DNA of 12,636 nucleotides from Bacteroidota bacterium. Lineage in GTDB: Bacteria > Bacteroidota > Bacteroidia > Bacteroidales > UBA1556. Position 1 is the stretch's first letter, and each line of letters opens with the position of its first letter. Shown here in pieces: positions 7,831-12,636 of this stretch. Below the pieces are notes generated by a model, which saw only the letters and a program-made list of their open reading frames with translations, did not search any database and was not told the DNA's origin. The DNA is taken from assembly GCA_003648395.1 (NCBI GenBank), contig QMPB01000075.1, forward strand, positions 1-12,636, read 5' to 3'. The position numbers were made by a program, and so were the translations under genes.

Positions 7831-7881
7831 GTATATGATTTCTAACTATATAATTCAAATAAATAACTTAAACTTATAGAA

Positions 7882-10059
7882 ATGAACAAAACAATTAAAC
7901 TATTTTTCGCATCTTTAATGACAGTGCTTTTTGTTGGTGCTGCTACATTTAGTGCAAAAGCTGATGAAGGAATGTGGTTACCATTTCTTGTAAATAGGCT
8001 TAACTATGTTGATATGCAGAAAAAAGGTCTGCAATTAACAGCAGAAGAAATTTACAGCGTAAATAATTCCAGCCTTAAAGATGCCATTGTTCAGTTTGGT
8101 AATGGCTGTACTGGAGAGATTATTTCAAGTGAAGGACTTATTCTTACAAATCATCATTGTGGTTTTGGCAAAATCCAAGAGCACTCGACAGTAGAACATG
8201 ATTATTTAACTGATGGCTTTTGGGCTTTTAAGAAAGATCAAGAACTCCCTAATCCAGGTTTCTTCGTGAAGTTTTTAATTCGTATTGAGGATGTTACTAA
8301 AGAAGTTCTTAAGAATGTTACTGATAAAATGACAGAAGAAGAAAGAGCTGCTGAAATTAATAAAGTGAGAGCAGAGCTTAGTAAAGGTTCTTCAGAAGAT
8401 GGTAAATACGATGTAGTTGTCAAGCCATTTTTTAATGGAAATGAGTATTATATGTTTGTAATGCAGACTTATAAAGACATTAGATTAGTTGGAGCTCCAC
8501 CTTCATCAATTGGTAAATTTGGTGGAGATACTGATAACTGGATGTGGCCTCGTCATACTGGTGATTTCTCAATGTTTAGAGTTTATACTGCTCCTGATGG
8601 AAGTCCTGCTGAATATTCAAAAGATAATATTCCAATGAAACCTAAGCATTATTTACCAGTTTCAGTGGGAGGTGTAAAGAAAGATGATTTTGCTATGATA
8701 ATGGGCTATCCTGGCGGAACGGATCGTTATATGACTTCTTATGGTATTGAGCATAACTTAAAACTAGTTTATCCTACTCGTATCAAAATTCGTAGAGCAA
8801 AACTTGATATCTATAGTGAAGATATGAAAGCTGACCCTAAAGTTAGAATTCAGTATGCTACAAAATATGCTCATGTAGCAAATTATTGGAAAAATTTTAT
8901 GGGAATGAGTAAAGCTTTGGTTTCACTTAAAGTTCCTGAGCAGAAACGTGAAAGAGAAGCTAAATTAACAGAGTGGATTAATTCTACTCCAGAAAATAAA
9001 GCAAAATATGGTACTGCTCTTGACAATATAAAGTCTGCATATGCAATTACTGATAAGTATGCTGTAAGTAGGTATTATTTTATAGAAGCAGTTTATTTAG
9101 GCCCTGAAGCCATTAAAACAGCTCTTCCTTACCAAGGTTTAATGAAAGAATTAAAAGCAGAGAATCCTGATCAAGAGAAAATAAATAAAATTGCAGATAG
9201 ATTAAAGGCTAGTTCAGTAGCTTATTTTAAAGATTATAATCTTCCTACTGATATGAAAGTTTGGGCTCAAATGATGATGATGTATAGCGAGAATGTAGAT
9301 GTATCGCAGCAGCCTAAGTATTTAATTGATGCAACAAAAAAGTATAAAGGTGATTTTAATAAATGGGCTGATAAGGTTTATTCAAAAAGTATATTTGTTT
9401 CTCAAGATAAGTTAAATGCATTCCTTGCTAATCCTTCAGCTAAAGTACTTGCTAAAGATCCTATTTATCAGGCAATGACTGCTTTTATGAATAAATATAG
9501 AGAGCTTCAAGCAGAAGCAATGGCTGCAAATGATAAATTAGCTAGAGGTAATCGTCTGTTTATTGATGCACTACGTAAAATGGAAGTTGATAAGAAATTC
9601 TATCCAGATGCTAACTTTACTATGCGCTTAACTTATGGTACAGTAAGAGATTATTATCCTGAAGATGCTGTACATTTCAATTATTTTACAACTATTGAAG
9701 GTATTATGCAGAAAGAAGATCCTTCAAATCCTGAATTTGTTGTTCCTGCTAAGCTTAAAGAGCTATATAAGAACAAGGATTATGGGCAGTATGGAGAGGG
9801 TGATACTCTAAAAATATGTTTCTTAACTGATAATGATATTACGGGTGGTAATAGTGGTAGCCCTGTTATTAATGCTAAAGGAGAACTTATTGGTCTTGCC
9901 TTTGACGGTAACTGGGAAGCTATGAGTGGAGATATTGCTTTCGAGCCAAAACTTCAGAGAACAATTTCTGTAGATATCCGCTATGTATTATTTATTATTG
10001 ATAAGTATGCTGGTGCTGGAAATCTAATTGATGAGATGACATTGGTGAATAAGAAATAA
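7882..10059 (+). CDS. Secreted S46 dipeptidyl-peptidase (DPP7/DPP11 family, probably DPP7-like)
   Basis: S46 enzymes are serine exopeptidases that remove dipeptides from the N terminus of peptides in the periplasm, feeding amino-acid-using Bacteroidota. The 725-residue length fits the family. A signal peptide is clear: Lys3 and Lys6, a hydrophobic core, and a likely cut after AKA (27/28). Motifs are TNHHCG (89-94, catalytic His), DNWMWPRHTGDF (218-229, catalytic Asp probably D228) and GGNSGSPV (655-662, nucleophile S658). The residue 18 positions after the nucleophile, which I recall as the S1 specificity position, is Gly676. Gly there is the DPP7 pattern (hydrophobic P1), while Arg marks DPP11 (acidic P1). 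The surrounding text (DGNWEAMSGDI, RTISVDIRYVLFIIDK) is also close to what I remember of DPP11 proteins, so the subtype is tentative. The downstream hairpin at 10067-10100 ends the transcript. Confidence 0.95.
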   Translation: MNKTIKLFFASLMTVLFVGAATFSAKADEGMWLPFLVNRLNYVDMQKKGLQLTAEEIYSVNNSSLKDAIVQFGNGCTGEIISSEGLILTNHHCGFGKIQEHSTVEHDYLTDGFWAFKKDQELPNPGFFVKFLIRIEDVTKEVLKNVTDKMTEEERAAEINKVRAELSKGSSEDGKYDVVVKPFFNGNEYYMFVMQTYKDIRLVGAPPSSIGKFGGDTDNWMWPRHTGDFSMFRVYTAPDGSPAEYSKDNIPMKPKHYLPVSVGGVKKDDFAMIMGYPGGTDRYMTSYGIEHNLKLVYPTRIKIRRAKLDIYSEDMKADPKVRIQYATKYAHVANYWKNFMGMSKALVSLKVPEQKREREAKLTEWINSTPENKAKYGTALDNIKSAYAITDKYAVSRYYFIEAVYLGPEAIKTALPYQGLMKELKAENPDQEKINKIADRLKASSVAYFKDYNLPTDMKVWAQMMMMYSENVDVSQQPKYLIDATKKYKGDFNKWADKVYSKSIFVSQDKLNAFLANPSAKVLAKDPIYQAMTAFMNKYRELQAEAMAANDKLARGNRLFIDALRKMEVDKKFYPDANFTMRLTYGTVRDYYPEDAVHFNYFTTIEGIMQKEDPSNPEFVVPAKLKELYKNKDYGQYGEGDTLKICFLTDNDITGGNSGSPVINAKGELIGLAFDGNWEAMSGDIAFEPKLQRTISVDIRYVLFIIDKYAGAGNLIDEMTLVNKK

Positions 10060-10066
10060 TATAACT

Positions 10067-10100
10067 AAAAACGCTCTTGAATTTGTTCAAGAGCGTTTTT
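10067..10100. terminator. Two-way intrinsic terminator between convergent genes
   Basis: AAAAACGCTCTTGAA (10067-10081) and TTCAAGAGCGTTTTT (10086-10100) are perfect reverse complements around a TTTG loop. The T-run at one end and A-run at the other let it work in both directions. It serves the S46 peptidase gene (stop eight bases before) and the isomerase gene on the other strand (stop 23 bases away). Confidence 0.92.
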
Positions 10101-10123
10101 AGTATTTAATAAAATTGGTAAAT

Positions 10124-11107
10124 CTACATCTTAATATAAACCTCCAATATATTTGCTTTAGGAAGTGGATGCAGCTCAATCTTTTTTGTTATTGCTGGTA
10201 ACATTACCACATCACCTATTCCCAAGTCCATGTCTCCTTGCGATCCTTTTAATATAAAACTTCCACTAGTAACAATATATATTACAAATGAATTTACTTC
10301 ATCATAATCTTTTTCAATAGGGTTGTCAAATTCTAGAATATTAGTAGTAAAGTATTTCTCGTCAACTATTACCTGACTTTCATTTTTATGATTATGATAA
10401 TGAATTTCATTTCCTTTTTCAGCACGGAAATCAATAGAATCTAAAGCTGCATTAATATGTAAATCCCTACTGTTTCCTTTCTCATCTTTTCTATTCCAAT
10501 CATAAATTCTATATGTAGTATCTGATGATTGTTGAATCTCAGTTAGAATAATACCTGGGCCTAAAGCATGAATTTTCTTAGCATCAATATAGAATGTATC
10601 ACCAGCTTTAACAGGGGCAAAGTTCAATATGCTCTCTAGAGTGTTATTTTCTAAATGCTGTTTGTATTCTTCCTTTGATACATTTTTGGAGAAACCTTTA
10701 ATAATTTGAGAGCCTTCGTCAGCCTGAATAATATACCACATTTCAGTTTTTCCCCTCTCAAGACCTCTTTCTTCAGCCAACGCATCATCAGGGTGTACTT
10801 GTACAGACAGCCAGTCATTGGCATCTATAAATTTTATCAATAACGGAAATTCATTCTGAAAAACATCATAAATTGTTTCACCAACAAGGTCACTCATATA
10901 AATCTCCAAAACCTCATTTAAAGTATTTCCTTCCAATGGGCCCTCTGATACAACAGATTCATTTCCTGGTATTCCAGAAATAGCCCAAAGCTCACCACAG
11001 TTTGGTAATGGTGAAAAGTCGTGTTTTAATATTGAATGTATTTTATTTCCTCCCCAAATCTTATTCTTGAAAAGAGGCATAAACTTTAACGGTCCTAATA
11101 ATTCCAT
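10124..11107 (-). CDS. manA: Mannose-6-phosphate isomerase, type I (class I PMI)
   Basis: This zinc enzyme interconverts fructose-6-phosphate and mannose-6-phosphate, linking glycolysis to GDP-mannose. It has 327 residues, close to the short Bacillus-type proteins and shorter than the 391-residue E. coli enzyme. Likely zinc ligands are Gln103 and His105 (SVQVHPDD), Glu122 (KTEMWY) and His180 (KKIHALGPG). The TYRIYDWNR segment (about 198-206) carries the conserved arginine Arg200. The start at 11107 places FKNKIWGG near residue 13, as expected. It lies 40 bases after ychF on the same strand, with no promoter box seen between them, so co-transcription with ychF is likely. The guanylyltransferase of the same pathway is across the S46 peptidase gene on the opposite strand. 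Confidence 0.93.
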   Translation of the reverse strand: MELLGPLKFMPLFKNKIWGGNKIHSILKHDFSPLPNCGELWAISGIPGNESVVSEGPLEGNTLNEVLEIYMSDLVGETIYDVFQNEFPLLIKFIDANDWLSVQVHPDDALAEERGLERGKTEMWYIIQADEGSQIIKGFSKNVSKEEYKQHLENNTLESILNFAPVKAGDTFYIDAKKIHALGPGIILTEIQQSSDTTYRIYDWNRKDEKGNSRDLHINAALDSIDFRAEKGNEIHYHNHKNESQVIVDEKYFTTNILEFDNPIEKDYDEVNSFVIYIVTSGSFILKGSQGDMDLGIGDVVMLPAITKKIELHPLPKANILEVYIKM

Positions 11108-11147
11108 ATTTTAGTTTTTCGTTTGGTCTTTTATTATTTCTCCCCTC

Positions 11148-12248
11148 TTATACATTAAATCTAAAATGCATAATATCACCATCTTCAACCACATACTCTT
11201 TACCTTCTACTGACATTTTCCCAGCGTCTTTTACTGCTGCTTCTGATCCAAGTTCAATAAAATCATTATATTTTATCACTTCTGCTCTAATGAATCCTTT
11301 TTCAAAATCGGTATGTATTACTCCAGCTGCTTGAGGAGCTTTTGTACCTCTTGGATATGTCCATGCTCTTACTTCCATCTTGCCAGCAGTAAAGTATGTT
11401 TCTAAATTAAGCAAAGAATATGCTTTTTTAATGAGCTTACTAACACCACTCTCCTTGATACCTAAATCTTCAAGAAACATTTGGCGCTCATCAATATCAT
11501 CTAATTCTGCTATCTCAGCTTCAGCATTAGCTGATATTATTAAGATTTCAGCATCTTCACCCTTAACTGCTTCTTTAAGCTGTTCTACATATTTATTGCC
11601 ACCATTAATAGAAGCTTCATCAACATTACAAACATAAAGTATTGGTTTTGCTGTTAGCAACTGAAAAGTAGTTAATAATTCAGATTCTTCATCAGTAAGC
11701 TCAAGTTCCCTAACTGAACGGCCTTCTTCAATGTGTGTTTTTACTTTAGATAGAAGTTTTGCTTGTCGCATTGCTTCTCTGTCTTTTCCTGTCTGTGCTT
11801 GCTTTGCAACTTTTTGAAGCCTAGCATCAATACTTTCAAGATCCTTTAATTGTAATTCTATGTCTATTGTTTCCTTGTCTCTAACAGGGTCAATTGTAGT
11901 GTCAACATGGGTAATGTTTTCATCATCAAAACAACGTACAACATGTATTATTGCATCTGTTTCGCGTATATTAGCTAAGAATTTATTACCTAAACCTTCA
12001 CCTTTACTAGCTCCTCTTACTAAGCCGGCAATGTCGACTATCTCAATTGTTGTAGGCATTACCCTATCTGGATTTACAAATTCTGCTAGCTTATTAATTC
12101 TCTCATCAGGTACAGTTATTACTCCAACATTTGGTTCAATTGTACAAAAAGGGAAATTTGCAGACTGAGCCTTTGCATTTGATAAACAATTAAATAAAGT
12201 TGATTTACCAACATTTGGTAAACCAATAATTCCACATTTTAAAGCCAT
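11148..12248 (-). CDS. ychF: Redox-related ribosome-binding ATPase YchF (Obg family)
   Basis: YchF/Ola1 is a universally conserved P-loop protein that binds ribosomes and prefers ATP to GTP. This 366-residue copy is full length. G1 is GLPNVGKST (9-17), the FPFCTIEPNVG switch region holds T36, and G3 is DIAGL (72-76). The G4 position reads NVDE (208-211) in place of NKxD, the known basis for ATP use. A helical, probably coiled-coil insert spans about 130-190. The TGS domain spans about 280-364 (YFTAGKMEVRAWTYPRGTKAPQAAGVIH onward, ending in the GDIMHFRFNV tail). It is the first gene of a minus-strand unit with manA behind it, and has its own promoter-like box 24 bases upstream. Confidence 0.97.
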   Translation of the reverse strand: MALKCGIIGLPNVGKSTLFNCLSNAKAQSANFPFCTIEPNVGVITVPDERINKLAEFVNPDRVMPTTIEIVDIAGLVRGASKGEGLGNKFLANIRETDAIIHVVRCFDDENITHVDTTIDPVRDKETIDIELQLKDLESIDARLQKVAKQAQTGKDREAMRQAKLLSKVKTHIEEGRSVRELELTDEESELLTTFQLLTAKPILYVCNVDEASINGGNKYVEQLKEAVKGEDAEILIISANAEAEIAELDDIDERQMFLEDLGIKESGVSKLIKKAYSLLNLETYFTAGKMEVRAWTYPRGTKAPQAAGVIHTDFEKGFIRAEVIKYNDFIELGSEAAVKDAGKMSVEGKEYVVEDGDIMHFRFNV

Positions 12249-12271
12249 AGTATAAATCTAAAAATTGGCTG

Positions 12272-12279
12272 CAAAAGTA
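12272..12279 (-). promoter_or_regulatory. Probable -7 promoter box of ychF
   Basis: On the minus strand this reads TACTTTTG, an exact TAnnTTTG match, 23 bases before the ychF start. I see no good TTTG -33 box at the right distance. The resulting leader would be very short, about 15-20 bases. Confidence 0.55.
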
Positions 12280-12348
12280 TTATTTTTATATGAATATTTT
12301 CTATAATAATTTAATATTAAATTTTAAAAAAATAAAACTAAAAATAAC

Positions 12349-12356
12349 TAACTTCG
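12349..12356 (+). promoter_or_regulatory. Possible -7 promoter box of the cytochrome c lipoprotein gene
   Basis: TAACTTCG matches TAnnTTTG at all but one fixed position and is followed by CA, a common Bacteroidota context. It lies 49 bases before the ATG. No clear -33 box is seen. The rest of the 157-base divergent gap is very AT-rich with no other recognisable element. Confidence 0.4.
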
Positions 12357-12405
12357 CATCTTGAAATTGTACAATATTATTATTAACATTATTAAAAAAA
12401 TTATT

Positions 12406-12636
12406 ATGAAAAGATTAAGTTTAGTTTTTGCTTTATTCATTACTGTATCTATGGTAATGGTAAGTTGTGGTGGAAACAATGAAACTCCTGCTAAAGAGGC
12501 TGTAACTGAAGAAGCTCCTGCTACTGAAGCTGTAGCTGAAGAAACTGCTCCTGTAGAGGAAGCTGTTGTTGTGAATTATGAAAATGGTAAAGCAAGTTAT
12601 GACAAAATGTGTAACGCATGTCATGGTGCAGGTGTA
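12406..12636 (+). CDS. Cytochrome c lipoprotein (3' end missing)
   Basis: The frame is open from ATG 12406 to the window end, giving 77 residues. It begins with MKR and a hydrophobic core, then a lipobox-like VMVSC with Cys21 as the expected lipidated residue. GGNN follows. Residues about 25-56 form a Glu/Ala/Pro/Thr/Val-rich tether with imperfect repeats of the EEAPATEAVAEE type. A class I cytochrome c domain then starts: GKASYDKMCNACHG, with the heme-binding CNACH at 69-73. The protein should sit on the outer leaflet of the inner membrane or in the outer membrane, facing the periplasm, and carry electrons; the partner is unknown. The axial methionine and the rest of the fold lie outside the window. 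It diverges from ychF. Confidence 0.85.
   Translation, partial: MKRLSLVFALFITVSMVMVSCGGNNETPAKEAVTEEAPATEAVAEETAPVEEAVVVNYENGKASYDKMCNACHGAGV

Noticed and set aside
11860..12168. Plus-strand Ser/Thr-rich open frame
   Set aside because: It is antisense to the ychF G domain, whose motifs are intact.
12433..12624. Minus-strand open frame rich in Ser and Phe
   Set aside because: It is antisense to the Glu/Ala-rich tether and heme motif of the cytochrome gene; its repeats are a mirror of that low-complexity coding sequence.

Overview
The window reads as a chromosomal housekeeping segment of an AT-rich member of the Bacteroidota, probably Bacteroidales-like. The evidence is a S46 dipeptidyl-peptidase (a family typical of this phylum), TAnnTTTG-type promoter boxes, A/T-rich start contexts with no clear Shine-Dalgarno sequences, a short 411-residue NusA, and rimP-nusA-infB with no ylxR or ylxQ between nusA and infB. 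The genus cannot be fixed from the sequence. I see no mobile element, CRISPR array, phage gene or obviously transferred island.

Layout. (1) 1-1470, plus: the 3' part of a COG2509-like FAD/NAD(P) oxidoreductase, cut by the window start. (2) 1471-1810: two AT-rich hairpins, a Bacteroidota-type promoter, tRNA-Gln(TTG), then a structured leader ending in a strong intrinsic terminator only 14 bases before rimP. (3) 1811-6585, plus: rimP, nusA and infB, a translation/transcription operon closed by a terminator at 6608-6656. (4) 6742-10059, plus: mannose-1-phosphate guanylyltransferase, then a secreted S46 dipeptidyl-peptidase. (5) 10067-10100: a two-way terminator between convergent units. (6) 12248-10124, minus: ychF, then type I mannose-6-phosphate isomerase, probably co-transcribed. 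(7) 12406-12636, plus: the 5' part of a cytochrome c lipoprotein, cut by the window end and divergent from ychF.

How the genes work together. RimP (30S maturation), NusA (transcription elongation/termination) and IF-2 (initiator tRNA delivery) form a classic co-regulated set. The tRNA gene and terminator ahead of rimP recall the E. coli metY-rimP-nusA-infB arrangement, but with a glutamine tRNA. ManA and the guanylyltransferase are the first and last steps from fructose-6-phosphate to GDP-mannose; the middle enzyme, phosphomannomutase, is not here. The S46 peptidase supplies dipeptides in the periplasm. YchF is a ribosome-associated ATPase.

The most interesting region is 1582-1814: no promoter is visible between the tRNA and rimP, so the operon may depend on readthrough of a terminator in its own leader. 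No other intergenic stretch exceeds 300 bases. I found no clearly unprecedented system.
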